Below, piece by piece: positions 27,670 through 37,274 of a stretch of 45,810 nt of DNA. This DNA comes from Berkelbacteria bacterium GW2011_GWA2_35_9. Lineage in GTDB: Bacteria; Patescibacteriota; UBA1384; GWA2-35-9. A model generated the notes under the pieces. It searched no databases. It was not told the DNA's origin and saw nothing but the letters and a program-made list of their open reading frames with translations. The DNA lies in NCBI GenBank assembly GCA_000991185.1, contig LBRB01000005.1, forward strand, positions 1 through 45,810, in the 5' to 3' direction. Numbering within the stretch: position 1 is the first letter of the stretch; every line of letters starts with the position of its first letter. The position numbers and the translations under genes are program-made.

Positions 27670-29162
27670 TCTATTTGATTATTTTTAAATAAATAAGTTG
27701 AATAACTTTCTTGCTCGTCTTTATAGACTAACTCATAATACCCCCATCCTTCAAGTGTCCCTTTTGTAATTAACTCATCAATTAATGGTTTAATGTTAGC
27801 TAGCTCTTTCGGTGCAAAACTCGAACCATAGCGGGTATCTAGCAAAACATAATTATAAATTCGGTTACTAGGCGCATTACAAAATGGGCATTGCAATAGA
27901 TAAATTGATTTTCGATTAGTCAAATGCGGTACAATATTATTTTGGGTAACAACTGATGCCTTTTTCGGAATTAAATTTATTGCTTGATTTATTCCCGAAT
28001 AATCATTAATCGTTTTCCAGCGAGAGGGGCTTATTCCATCCCAAAAAGTTGTTTTGGCTTTATAAAAATTTATATAACTAGTATAAATCAAAAAAAAGAT
28101 TGACCAAACTATGACTATGATATTTCTATATTTTTTATTAGTTATTAATGCTGATAAACGAGCTATTGTGTAGATTGTCGCTAGAGATAAAATAAACATT
28201 CCAATTACTCCATATTGAGCTGATAGTGTCCATAAAACATCTCGGTCGGAAACAAATTTAGTTAATAGAAATGGGACTGAAAAAATTAAAATATCTGGAC
28301 TAAAAAAAGGCAAGTACCAAAAACTACCGAAATATGTTTTAAATGTATTAACTTTAACGAGATTATTAATGAAAGAATCCCAAATTTTTTGCATAGTACT
28401 AATTGGAAATTTAATAGTATTGTAAATCACGTCTATGTAACTATTACCTAAATAGTGATAGTCAAAATAATTTTGCTTGAAAGAACTAAAGGATAAAACA
28501 GGCATGATTTTATAAATTGCTAAAAATGACATTAACGATAAAATCAATAACTTAAAATTATTTTTAACCTCATCTTTCTTTTGACAACTATTTATCATTA
28601 ATCCTAGTGCCGTAAACCCGATATAAATAGGCATATCTTCTTTAGTTAGCACAGCTAAAAAAGCAAAAGCAATTGACCACCAATATTTTTTTTCTAGCCA
28701 AAAATAGACAAAATAAGCATAGAAAAAAACAGCAATTGTGGCTAAATGAAAATCAAAATCAATTGCCGATCTTATCCCGATGGATGATAAATAGGCAATA
28801 ATAATTACCCAACTAATTAAATTATTATTTAATTTTTTTTTAGAGATCAAATAAAGTGGGTAAGCACTCAAAACAACCAATAACGCTTGAATAATTAATA
28901 ATGTTTCAGCGTGAGGATAAATTAAATAGATCAAGCCAATTGGATAGAGGATTAAGCCAAAATGATCACTCAACAAATTTAATCCTCTAACAGTATTAAA
29001 AATTGATTGGAAATGACTATAAAGCCAAGTTTGTTGATCGTAAATTCCCAAATCCCAAGCATGAGTACTAAAATTCCAATGGTTCAATAAACTATGCAAA
29101 GAAAATAGGACAAAAAAAATAAGGATTACTACCCAAACCAAATAATTCTTAATAAAATTCAT
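27666..29162 (-). CDS. DUF2079 polytopic membrane protein
   Basis: 'AWDLGIYDQQTWLYSHFQSIFNTVRGLNLLSDHFGLILYPIGLIYLIYPHAETLLIIQALLV'. Confidence 0.82.
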   Translation of the reverse strand: MNFIKNYLVWVVILIFFVLFSLHSLLNHWNFSTHAWDLGIYDQQTWLYSHFQSIFNTVRGLNLLSDHFGLILYPIGLIYLIYPHAETLLIIQALLVVLSAYPLYLISKKKLNNNLISWVIIIAYLSSIGIRSAIDFDFHLATIAVFFYAYFVYFWLEKKYWWSIAFAFLAVLTKEDMPIYIGFTALGLMINSCQKKDEVKNNFKLLILSLMSFLAIYKIMPVLSFSSFKQNYFDYHYLGNSYIDVIYNTIKFPISTMQKIWDSFINNLVKVNTFKTYFGSFWYLPFFSPDILIFSVPFLLTKFVSDRDVLWTLSAQYGVIGMFILSLATIYTIARLSALITNKKYRNIIVIVWSIFFLIYTSYINFYKAKTTFWDGISPSRWKTINDYSGINQAINLIPKKASVVTQNNIVPHLTNRKSIYLLQCPFCNAPSNRIYNYVLLDTRYGSSFAPKELANIKPLIDELITKGTLEGWGYYELVYKDEQESYSTYLFKNNQIE

Positions 29163-29180
29163 TTTTTCAGCTGATTAATT

Positions 29181-29277
29181 TGTCATCCTCGAGCTGATGT
29201 GAGCTTGTCGAACATCAACATCGGGGATCCAAGATAAAATGCTTAATACTGGATTCCCGATCAAGTCGGGAATGACA
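29181..29277. repeat. Full-length palindromic repeat (97 bp)
   Basis: tgtcatcctcgagctgatgtgagcttgtcgaacatcaacatcggggatcc...actggattcccgatcaagtcgggaatgaca; same architecture as 18339-18428. Confidence 0.85.
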
Positions 29278-29303
29278 TTTTGTAATTACGAATAAAATAG
29301 TTT

Positions 29304-30866
29304 CTATTTTATTCTCTCGTATTTATCCACCCCAACACTAACCATATCCTGACTTGAAATCAGTTTTAAATTTGGGTCATTTGGCTGACAATTACCAACG
29401 TCTTTTGGATTGCGGATAAAATAAATTATATCAGCCGATTCTCTCCAATCTAATTTTTCGTTCCACTTAAACAAAAAATCATAAGCTGGTTGGTAAGAAA
29501 AACAGCCTGGATAAAAAAACTTATAGCAAACATTAATCTGAACCGGTTGACCTTGCGCATCGTCCACAATATAATTAGCTAAATTTCTTAAATCAATATA
29601 GAGCAAATCGGAAGGTTGAACCGGGTTGTGAGTGGCACGAATCTCTCCTTGATAAATTTCGTTAAAAATTGGCTGACTATTTGAATAAATATAGTAACCG
29701 CCAACGATAATCAATATGATCGTTCCCCAAATTTTAGTTTTTGAAATTAAATATCCTAAAATATCAGCCAGTGCAATAAATAACATTGGATAAATTGCGA
29801 TAAAATAGTAATCCCACAAGGGGAATCGAAATAGTCCAGCTGAAATTAAAAAGAAAAACACCCAAAGCGCAGAAAACAGATACCAATCTTTGAGTTTTTT
29901 TCGACCAAAACATGCAAAAATAATTGTTGCTACCAGTGCTACAACCCACCCAATCGTAATGCTCAATTTTCTTTCCCCGTTTCCCCATCGAATAAAACTC
30001 TGCATTGAGACATCTAAACTGGTGATTACTCGCTCAATCGAAGTTACCAAACCAAGATTATTGACTGCGTTTGGGTCCTCCGCTTTAACCAAAGCGCCAT
30101 AATATTGACGAATATCAGCCAGATTATGGGTAGCTTGATAATAAATGTAAGGGGAATAAAGTGCTAAAAATATTACTAACGCAATTAACCAATTTTTGAC
30201 CCCTTGGCGATAAGATTTTTTCCAAAAAAGATAAATAAAAATTGGCAAAATTAGTAGAAAACAAGAAGAGTGAATTTGTAAAGTTGCCGACAAACTAAAA
30301 CCAAAAAACGCCCACCAGCCCCAATGAGCTTTTTTATTTTGACTGATTGTCCAAACGCTATCCATAAGCATCAACAAAAACGGTAATAAATAAAACGGGT
30401 TAGTGAAACCACGACCCATGGCGGTAAATTTATAAGTAAAAGCTAAAAGAAAAGCGACAATTATGCCTTTAATTGAAGAATCAAATATTTTTCTAACTAA
30501 ATAATAACTATAAACTACTGATATCAAAGCTAAAATACCGGAAAAATAACTAGCTGACAAAGCATTTAAATTAGTTAATAATAACGGAATTGCTAATAAG
30601 TAGTAATAAAACGGACCTAAATAAGCTTTGTAGCCACCTTTTTCCAAAGCTGCCGGTCCTTGATACAAAATATTTTTATTTCGAATTGAATCTGCAACTG
30701 GGTTTAAATGATTACCTTGATCAAAACCAACGATGGCTGTCATGTTTACTTTATAAAACATCAGAAAAGCTGAACCAATTAAAATTACGGTCAGTACAAT
30801 ATTTTGCCAACTTAAAAATTGTTTTTTCTGAAATTTTTTTATTTTTTCCATCTCAATTATTAGCAA
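29304..30866 (-). CDS. ArnT/GT39-like membrane glycosyltransferase
   Basis: Polytopic; 'GFDQGNHLNPVADSIRNKNILYQGPAALEKGGYKAYLGPFYYYLLAIPLL'. Confidence 0.72.
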   Translation of the reverse strand: MLIIEMEKIKKFQKKQFLSWQNIVLTVILIGSAFLMFYKVNMTAIVGFDQGNHLNPVADSIRNKNILYQGPAALEKGGYKAYLGPFYYYLLAIPLLLTNLNALSASYFSGILALISVVYSYYLVRKIFDSSIKGIIVAFLLAFTYKFTAMGRGFTNPFYLLPFLLMLMDSVWTISQNKKAHWGWWAFFGFSLSATLQIHSSCFLLILPIFIYLFWKKSYRQGVKNWLIALVIFLALYSPYIYYQATHNLADIRQYYGALVKAEDPNAVNNLGLVTSIERVITSLDVSMQSFIRWGNGERKLSITIGWVVALVATIIFACFGRKKLKDWYLFSALWVFFFLISAGLFRFPLWDYYFIAIYPMLFIALADILGYLISKTKIWGTIILIIVGGYYIYSNSQPIFNEIYQGEIRATHNPVQPSDLLYIDLRNLANYIVDDAQGQPVQINVCYKFFYPGCFSYQPAYDFLFKWNEKLDWRESADIIYFIRNPKDVGNCQPNDPNLKLISSQDMVSVGVDKYERIK

Positions 30867-31890
30867 TAAATTCTTTTAAAATATTATATGCCGGTCTTGG
30901 CTCACCTAACTCAAATTCACCAGCGCTATTTTTCTTTAGATTCAGAATTCCATTAAATTGATTTGGTCCACCGAGTAAAAAAGCTTGATCGTAAAGATTG
31001 AGGTTTATAATCCCTTTGACCTTGCCACTCTTAGCAATTTCGTCTAAGCGAATTTGATAATATTCAGCTTGTGCTTTTTCGTCATCACCTCTTTCTCCAA
31101 ATTCCATTATCCAAACATCTTTACCAAGCGATGCAATTCTATCAAGAACTTTTACCTCCCCCTTATCCGTTTCAACACTCAAAATATTACTCTTTTCGGC
31201 GAACCAATCCCAGCCAATAATATCAAATTGAATTCCGTCATTAATTAACATATCTACAAAAGCAATATGGAGCCAATGCCCAGTAATAATTTTTTTTGCT
31301 TGACTATTTCCTATCTTGACTCCCTCGCTAGCACCTTTTAGCCAAGTCGAAACTTTTTGATAACGATCCGGCTCATAAGCACTGCCGACAATACCAGACC
31401 AGCCCGGCTTAATCGCATCGGTGGCTGGCTCATTGCCTAATTGAAAATAATTTATGTAATAATAGTGTTTAGAAATTTTTTGAGCAATATCAAAACCATC
31501 TTGATAAGGGTCGCTGATTTCGTTATAGGCTTTTTTGGGTTGAATTAGTAGAATCACTTCAAAACCAGCATCGAAAACTTTTTTGATTGTTGGTTCATGT
31601 ATTGCCGGTTCTTGACCATCGTTTGGATATTCAAGACGAACATATTTAACCCCTAAATCTTTAAGTGACGCAATTACTCCATCAAGCTCTTTTTGATCAA
31701 TTTTTCCCGTTGGGAAAGGATTAATACTTGTTCCCCAAATGAAATCATTCTTTTTTTTATCCTCTTTCGAAGTATCTTTATTACTAATTTGGGTATAATA
31801 GTCAGCGATTTTGACACGATTAACAATTATTAAATACGAAAGCCCGAAAATAATGATAAAAAATAGAATGTACTTCATGATAACAAACAT
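30853..31890 (-). CDS. Membrane-anchored GH-A clan glycoside hydrolase-like protein
   Basis: TM N-terminus; 'GVKYVRLEYPNDGQEP', 'YFQLGNEPAT' (acid/base Asn-Glu), 'DVWIMEFGERGD' (nucleophile Glu region). Confidence 0.72.
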   Translation of the reverse strand: MFVIMKYILFFIIIFGLSYLIIVNRVKIADYYTQISNKDTSKEDKKKNDFIWGTSINPFPTGKIDQKELDGVIASLKDLGVKYVRLEYPNDGQEPAIHEPTIKKVFDAGFEVILLIQPKKAYNEISDPYQDGFDIAQKISKHYYYINYFQLGNEPATDAIKPGWSGIVGSAYEPDRYQKVSTWLKGASEGVKIGNSQAKKIITGHWLHIAFVDMLINDGIQFDIIGWDWFAEKSNILSVETDKGEVKVLDRIASLGKDVWIMEFGERGDDEKAQAEYYQIRLDEIAKSGKVKGIINLNLYDQAFLLGGPNQFNGILNLKKNSAGEFELGEPRPAYNILKEFIANN

Positions 31891-31950
31891 TAATTAAGAA
31901 TTAAGATCTCATAATTCATAATCAAATTTAGAGTTTATAAACTATAATTT

Positions 31951-31996
31951 TTAATTTTGGATTAGGTTCTTAATTCTGAGATATTAATTTTGAATT
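31951..31996. repeat. 46-bp exact repeat, copy 2; supplies the C-terminus/stop of the adjacent O-antigen ligase
   Basis: Identical to 22302-22347; encodes part of ...NNSKLISQN*. Confidence 0.9.
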
Positions 31997-33184
31997 ATTG
32001 TCTGGTTTACTAACAATCCCCAATGTCAAAAATATCCAAAAGATTATCACCAAATCGTTTTTCCAGTATGGTGTGTCAACTAATCCAATAATGATTATTG
32101 TCAACAAACCAGCTAAAATCGGATATTTTTGATTTTTATAACTCTTAATAAATGCCAAAATGATTAAGTAAATAAAAACACACAGCATTAATAACCCGCC
32201 CTGGACCCAAAATGACAAGAAAAGATTGTGGGGCATTAAGGCTCGAGGAGAAATAAATTCAGGATAATTGCCTTGATCAGCGGTATAATTAGTAAAATAA
32301 TTTTGATAATTTCCAAGCCCAACTCCCAAGAAAAAGTTTTTGGTATTTTCTGTTTCAATCTTTAAAGTAGTTTTCCAAATTTCATACCGAATATTGTTAG
32401 AATTTGATACCCTGCCACTACCTTCTTTTGCCGATAAATTAACCCGTGCTAAGTAGGTAGCAATTAATAGTAATAGTGCTAAACCAATGCTCATTCCAAT
32501 TTTGTAAACTTTTGAAATCTTATTTTTATCAGCTATATATTGCCATAAAACTATGAAAACGGCGATTATATCAGCTAAAATTGCTCCCCTGGAACCAGTT
32601 AAATAAACTCCAATAATAATTAAAATAGAGGCAATTAAATAATAAATTTTATATCTTTTTGAACAGACAAATCTAAGGGTTGAAAGCGCAAAAGCGGGTG
32701 CTAAATACATCGCTAAATAATTGGCGCTGGCATTGGCTTCGAATGAAAATATGCCAACAATTCTGCCATCGTTAGTTGTAATGTCGAGACATTTTTGACT
32801 AATTGCCAATATTGCCATCAAGGTGGATGAAACAATTAGGCTATCACAAATAATTGTTGGACGTACTTTAGAAACTCTTGGTTGGGTTCGCCAAATTAAC
32901 CATGCAAAAATAATCGGATCAATAATAAATGCCTTCAACTGACCAAGGGCAATGTTTTTATCTGGTGCAATTAAAGTTGAAATAGTACCAGCCAAAATGA
33001 TTAGCCCCAAACTAAGATAAATTTTAATATTTTTTGGTAAAATTAACTTTTTATCTAGAACGATTTGGATTAGAAAAGCTAACCAAATCAAAACTTCTAA
33101 CAAAGTTGTTGGAATATTAAGTACTTCAAAACGCACCATATAGACCGGAAGAAAGATAATGATTAAAGAAAGTAAATAAAGCAT
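31970..33184 (-). CDS. O-antigen ligase/polymerase family protein (Wzy_C-like)
   Basis: Polytopic; 'SRGAILADIIAVFIVLW', 'FFLGVGLGNYQNYF', 'MPHNLFLSFWVQGGLLML'. Confidence 0.85.
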   Translation of the reverse strand: MLYLLSLIIIFLPVYMVRFEVLNIPTTLLEVLIWLAFLIQIVLDKKLILPKNIKIYLSLGLIILAGTISTLIAPDKNIALGQLKAFIIDPIIFAWLIWRTQPRVSKVRPTIICDSLIVSSTLMAILAISQKCLDITTNDGRIVGIFSFEANASANYLAMYLAPAFALSTLRFVCSKRYKIYYLIASILIIIGVYLTGSRGAILADIIAVFIVLWQYIADKNKISKVYKIGMSIGLALLLLIATYLARVNLSAKEGSGRVSNSNNIRYEIWKTTLKIETENTKNFFLGVGLGNYQNYFTNYTADQGNYPEFISPRALMPHNLFLSFWVQGGLLMLCVFIYLIILAFIKSYKNQKYPILAGLLTIIIIGLVDTPYWKNDLVIIFWIFLTLGIVSKPDNNSKLISQN

Positions 33185-33189
33185 AATAT

Positions 33190-33276
33190 ATAAATTAAGA
33201 ATTCAGATCTCAGAATTAATAATCTAATTTTTAATTTTTAAATGTGATTCTGAATTCTTAATTCTTAACTTTGAAT
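33190..33276. repeat. AT-rich repeat cluster at the 3' end of the O-antigen ligase gene
   Basis: aattaagaattcagatctcagaattaataatc...tgattctgaattcttaattcttaactttgaatt; encodes C-terminal NSKLRIKNSESHLKIKN. Confidence 0.7.
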
Positions 33277-34633
33277 TATCATCTGCAATAATACCGTACA
33301 ACGCCACCAATATCCCAGCATACACCCATATCCCAATAATCGCTAGGGTTGAGAAGAAATTGTACTGCACCAACACCGCTACAAAACCAATCGTTAAAAT
33401 AGCTAAATAACTGCCTATTTCACTCTCTTTTGCTAATTTTACTCCCCGAAACCCAGCATAGATTATTAGTAAAATTATGCCTACAAAAAGAATCAATCCA
33501 AACATTCCAATTTCTGCCAATATCTCTAAATATTCATTATTAACAATTTGCTGGACAAAAGGATTTTCTAAATCATAACCGGTCGCATACGGTCCATAAT
33601 TGAATACTCCAATTCCAGTTAACGGTTTTTCTTTGAAGGCTTGCCAAGCGACTTCGTAAGTATTTAATCGCCCCATTACCGATTCGGTAATTTGGTAATC
33701 TTTCAAAGTTAATTGATTATAAAAACTGGCTCTTTTATCAGCTCCTAAAACTGAAAGAATTATTACAACTAAAATGATTGCCGTTGATAAAATCGAACTA
33801 AATAAAGTTAAATTTTTTACCGTCAGGGTTTTTTTAGGGTAGAAAAAGAAAAGCAATAAAACAAAAACTAAATAAGCTAAAATTGCTCCTCGTGACAAAG
33901 TCATAAAAATTACCATTGAGGTTAACACAAACCCGACTAAATTAATCCAGTTTTTTTTACCCTGAAAAATCTCCGCAACAAAAATTGATAACGGTAAAAA
34001 AAGATAATTACCTAAATAGAGCGGTTCTAGAGAAAAAGCGTGTACTCTTGGAAAACCAAAAACTTTTTGCGTATAAAGATCTCTCAGCCCAGTTAGCCAA
34101 ATTGGCAAATTAAGCATATCGCCAACAAATTGCCAACCAGTAAAAAGTATCACGATAAAGGCTGATATTTTAATTATGTGAACAATTTTGACAAATTTTT
34201 GGATCGAGTCAATTTGGCTAGTTATGATTTGAAAAAGTAAAAAAGTAAAACCTATTTGAAAAAAAGTTACTAGACTCATAAATGGTCGAATTGTTTGAAA
34301 TAGAGATAATGAGATAAAAAATAACAATCCAAGCAAGGGGATTGTTAAATAATTAATTTTAAATTTTTCTCGTTTCTTAAGCAAACGAATTGCGTAGAAC
34401 AAAATTAATAATAATCCCAAAATATGATTTACTTTAAGCGTGAAACCAGCGATCGGCAAGGACGGAATTCGTTCAAATGGTAAAGCAAAAATTATTGCTA
34501 AAACAAGCCAAAAATAATCACGGCAGGTCTTTTTAATTACCCAAAAAAGAGTCGCTAATCCTGCAACACAGCCAACGAAAAAACCTAACATTTGGATAGT
34601 TTCGTTCATTAAACTTCTCTTATAATAGCACAC
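33224..34633 (-). CDS. O-antigen ligase/polymerase family protein
   Basis: Polytopic; 'TLSRGAILAYLVFVLLLF', 'LTGIGVFNYGPYA', 'NEYLEILAEIGMFGLILFV'. Confidence 0.85.
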   Translation of the reverse strand: MCYYKRSLMNETIQMLGFFVGCVAGLATLFWVIKKTCRDYFWLVLAIIFALPFERIPSLPIAGFTLKVNHILGLLLILFYAIRLLKKREKFKINYLTIPLLGLLFFISLSLFQTIRPFMSLVTFFQIGFTFLLFQIITSQIDSIQKFVKIVHIIKISAFIVILFTGWQFVGDMLNLPIWLTGLRDLYTQKVFGFPRVHAFSLEPLYLGNYLFLPLSIFVAEIFQGKKNWINLVGFVLTSMVIFMTLSRGAILAYLVFVLLLFFFYPKKTLTVKNLTLFSSILSTAIILVVIILSVLGADKRASFYNQLTLKDYQITESVMGRLNTYEVAWQAFKEKPLTGIGVFNYGPYATGYDLENPFVQQIVNNEYLEILAEIGMFGLILFVGIILLIIYAGFRGVKLAKESEIGSYLAILTIGFVAVLVQYNFFSTLAIIGIWVYAGILVALYGIIADDNSKLRIKNSESHLKIKN

Positions 34634-34651
34634 TTATCTTCTTTTGGTAAA

Positions 34652-35740
34652 TCACCGTTCAGCTACTCGTCTAAAAAGCGCTATTGTTTCGGTTACCGTT
34701 TTATCCCAACTAAATTTTTTAGCCTGTTTGAGGGAAGCATCAGATAATTTTTCTTGCAATTTAGTATCAGCTAAAACCATTGCTATTTTTTGGGCTAATT
34801 CTTCTTTATCTCGTGGATTTTTTAAATAGAGGGCGCCATCACCACCGGCTTCGGGTAGCGATGAATTAGCGGAAGTAATTACTGGTGCACCACAACTCAT
34901 TGCCTCTAAAATTGGTAACCCAAAACCTTCAAATAAACTTGGGTAAACAAACAGCGCCGTTTGATTGTAAAGTTCAATCAATTTGTTGTCCTCAACCCGA
35001 CCAAGCAAATCAATTTGATTATGCAAATTCGCCTTTCTCAATTCTTCTTCAAATTCGTGATTATTCCACCCTAAATTGCCGGCAATTTTTAACCGGTGCT
35101 GATTTTTCAAATCTTCAGGCAAAATTTGGTAAGCCCTGAGTAGAGTAATAAAATTTTTTCTCGGTTCTAGGGTCGAAACTGAAAGAATAAATTTTTCTCG
35201 TTTCAATTTCAGATTAATAAATTCATCGCCCATTGCGTACTGAGTTAGATTAATTTTTTGAGCTAAATATTGACCAAAGCGACACAAAATATCATTTTTG
35301 GTCGATTTTGACGGAACAATAATAGCGGTGCTTTTTTTGACTGTCCAAGGCAATAACATTTTTTCGATTAATTTAGTTTTTAGTTTTGGTTGTGTGTCTT
35401 CTCGGTAAACAGCTAGGTCGTGAATTGCCACAACTGTTTTGACAGGTGAAAATATGACTGGCAAAAAACCGGTTGGCGCAAAAAAGAGATCGTATTTTTC
35501 CCGTTTCAATTTTTTTCTGAGCCAAATATTAGTTGAAAATGGATAGCGTGTTTTAGGTAATTGACAAAATTCAATTTTGGAATTAATTTCAAATTCAAGA
35601 GGTGATTTAGCCAAAATAGTTATTTGAAAGTCGTCTGGTAAACACCGGCTTAATCCTTTGATAATTTCCCGAATATAGCGAGCTTTTCCATCGCTACCAT
35701 TGGCTTCTCGCCCATCAATTGCTATTTTCATTATTTTCAT
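34652..35740 (-). CDS. Glycosyltransferase family 4 (GT1 domain)
   Basis: 'AIDGREANGSDGKARYIREII', 'VSTLEPRKNFITLLRAY', 'FVYPSLFEGFGLPILEAMSCGAPVITSANSSLPEAGGDGALY'. Confidence 0.93.
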   Translation of the reverse strand: MKIMKIAIDGREANGSDGKARYIREIIKGLSRCLPDDFQITILAKSPLEFEINSKIEFCQLPKTRYPFSTNIWLRKKLKREKYDLFFAPTGFLPVIFSPVKTVVAIHDLAVYREDTQPKLKTKLIEKMLLPWTVKKSTAIIVPSKSTKNDILCRFGQYLAQKINLTQYAMGDEFINLKLKREKFILSVSTLEPRKNFITLLRAYQILPEDLKNQHRLKIAGNLGWNNHEFEEELRKANLHNQIDLLGRVEDNKLIELYNQTALFVYPSLFEGFGLPILEAMSCGAPVITSANSSLPEAGGDGALYLKNPRDKEELAQKIAMVLADTKLQEKLSDASLKQAKKFSWDKTVTETIALFRRVAER

Positions 35741-35748
35741 TTTATTTT

Positions 35749-35795
35749 TGTCATTCTCGAGCCGGAAGCGAAGCGTTACGACATCGGGAATCCAG
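35749..35795. repeat. Partial palindromic repeat overlapping the 3' end of the GT2 gene
   Basis: tgtcattctcgagccggaagcgaagcgttacgacatcgggaatccag; encodes LDSRCRNASLPARE* at the GT2 C-terminus. Confidence 0.8.
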
Positions 35796-36554
35796 TTTTT
35801 TAATTTTTAACGCCGTTCTAAATCGATAATAACTCGCCATTAAAGCAAATCTCAAACCGTGAAAACCATCTCGATAACCTTTTAATTGAACAAAGCGCCA
35901 AAAAAATTCTTTTAATGGTTTGCCAATTAAATATGTAAGAGAAAACTGTCTACCTTTTTTGATTAAAAAGTTAGCTTCTAAATCGGTATAAAGAGGAATT
36001 TTCTTCAACCATTGGCTAAAATAAGTAACCGAATAATGTTCAATATGACCATCAATCTCTCCAATTTTTCCATCTACGAATAATAATTCATGAATAGTAT
36101 GGCGATATTTTGCTTTTCGTTTGTCAAATAATCGAATGTGCAAATCAGGATAAGTGCCACCGTATCTGAGCCAATGGTTGAAGAAATAGGTTTTAAATTT
36201 GATATTGTAGCCAAAATCTAAAACTTTATCGTTCTGGCGAAATTTTTCTAAAGCATCAGTCAGTTGACCATCAACAATTTCATCAGCGTCTAACAGTAAC
36301 ACCCAATTATTTTTCGCCTGTGCTATTCCAAAATTTTTATGATCCCGAAAATTTTGCAGTTTTTTTATCACAATATCGGCTTGAAATTCTTGTGCTAAAT
36401 CTTTAATTTCAGGCAAAAATCCTTCATCTAAGACCACTAATAATTGATCGCAAAATTTCGGATTGGAAGCATGCTCTAAAACCCGTTTAAAAGTTATTGT
36501 CTCGTTTTTCGCAAAAATTAAAACGGTAATTTTGTTCATTATACTCGACTCCAA
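35751..36554 (-). CDS. Glycosyltransferase family 2 (WaaE/KdtX-like)
   Basis: 'ITVLIFAKNETITFKRVLEHA', 'VLLLDADEIVDGQL', 'IRLFDKRKAKYRHTIHELLFVDGKIGEIDGHIEHYS'. Confidence 0.9.
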   Translation of the reverse strand: MESSIMNKITVLIFAKNETITFKRVLEHASNPKFCDQLLVVLDEGFLPEIKDLAQEFQADIVIKKLQNFRDHKNFGIAQAKNNWVLLLDADEIVDGQLTDALEKFRQNDKVLDFGYNIKFKTYFFNHWLRYGGTYPDLHIRLFDKRKAKYRHTIHELLFVDGKIGEIDGHIEHYSVTYFSQWLKKIPLYTDLEANFLIKKGRQFSLTYLIGKPLKEFFWRFVQLKGYRDGFHGLRFALMASYYRFRTALKIKKLDSRCRNASLPARE

Positions 36555-37228
36555 TCAATTAATGGAGCTAAAAATTTTGGTTCAGCGTGAGTGCTCAATG
36601 ATGGAATAGGAGTAATTAATTTGCGTCCTCGACGACGCAAATCCCGGAAAGCTTTAAAATCATAAGGGTAAGTATCAACTAAACGCCTCTCCCAAAGTTT
36701 ATAGTCAGCTTTGAGAGTTTTAACTTGTGACGCAAATGTCATTGTGCTTGAATTAGTAAATTTCCAGTGAGACGACTGAGTCAAAATCACTTTTGTTTTT
36801 TCTCCGCCATCTTTAACAAAAGGATTGAGCCCGTCTTGATATTTGTCCGGATGATCGTAAAGACTGACATAATCAGCTCGCCCTAAACCTTCTTTGAGCA
36901 CTTGGTCGGAGTTGGGTAAATATAAATAATCATCTTCGGCAAAAAATATCATTTCGTCTAAATCGTCAAGTTGGCAAGCTTTCTTTAAAACATATTTAAA
37001 AGATTGAGTATTGCCAAGAGCCGTTTCTTCGATTGAAAGATTTTTTTTCTGTTGGGAAAAAATAAAATCTTTCAGTTTTTTTTCAGTCACATTGTCGGCA
37101 ACAATTTCAATTTGATTGTCTTCACGATCAAATTCTCGCAAAAAAATTGTCAAACAATGCTCTTTAGTAGCGTTAGACAACCTTTCTTTTTTTTCAGAAT
37201 TATTGCTGATTCGATAATAAATTTTCAT
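36539..37228 (-). CDS. Glycosyltransferase-like protein (GT-A type, EDDY motif)
   Basis: 'MKIYYRISNNSEKKERLSNATKEHCL', 'EMIFFAEDDYLYLPNSDQVLKEGLGRADYVSLYDHPDKY'. Confidence 0.65.
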   Translation of the reverse strand: MKIYYRISNNSEKKERLSNATKEHCLTIFLREFDREDNQIEIVADNVTEKKLKDFIFSQQKKNLSIEETALGNTQSFKYVLKKACQLDDLDEMIFFAEDDYLYLPNSDQVLKEGLGRADYVSLYDHPDKYQDGLNPFVKDGGEKTKVILTQSSHWKFTNSSTMTFASQVKTLKADYKLWERRLVDTYPYDFKAFRDLRRRGRKLITPIPSLSTHAEPKFLAPLIDWSRV

Positions 37229-37274
37229 ATATTCAACCGATGTTTTAACCTCAATTTATATGCAAAAAACAGTT

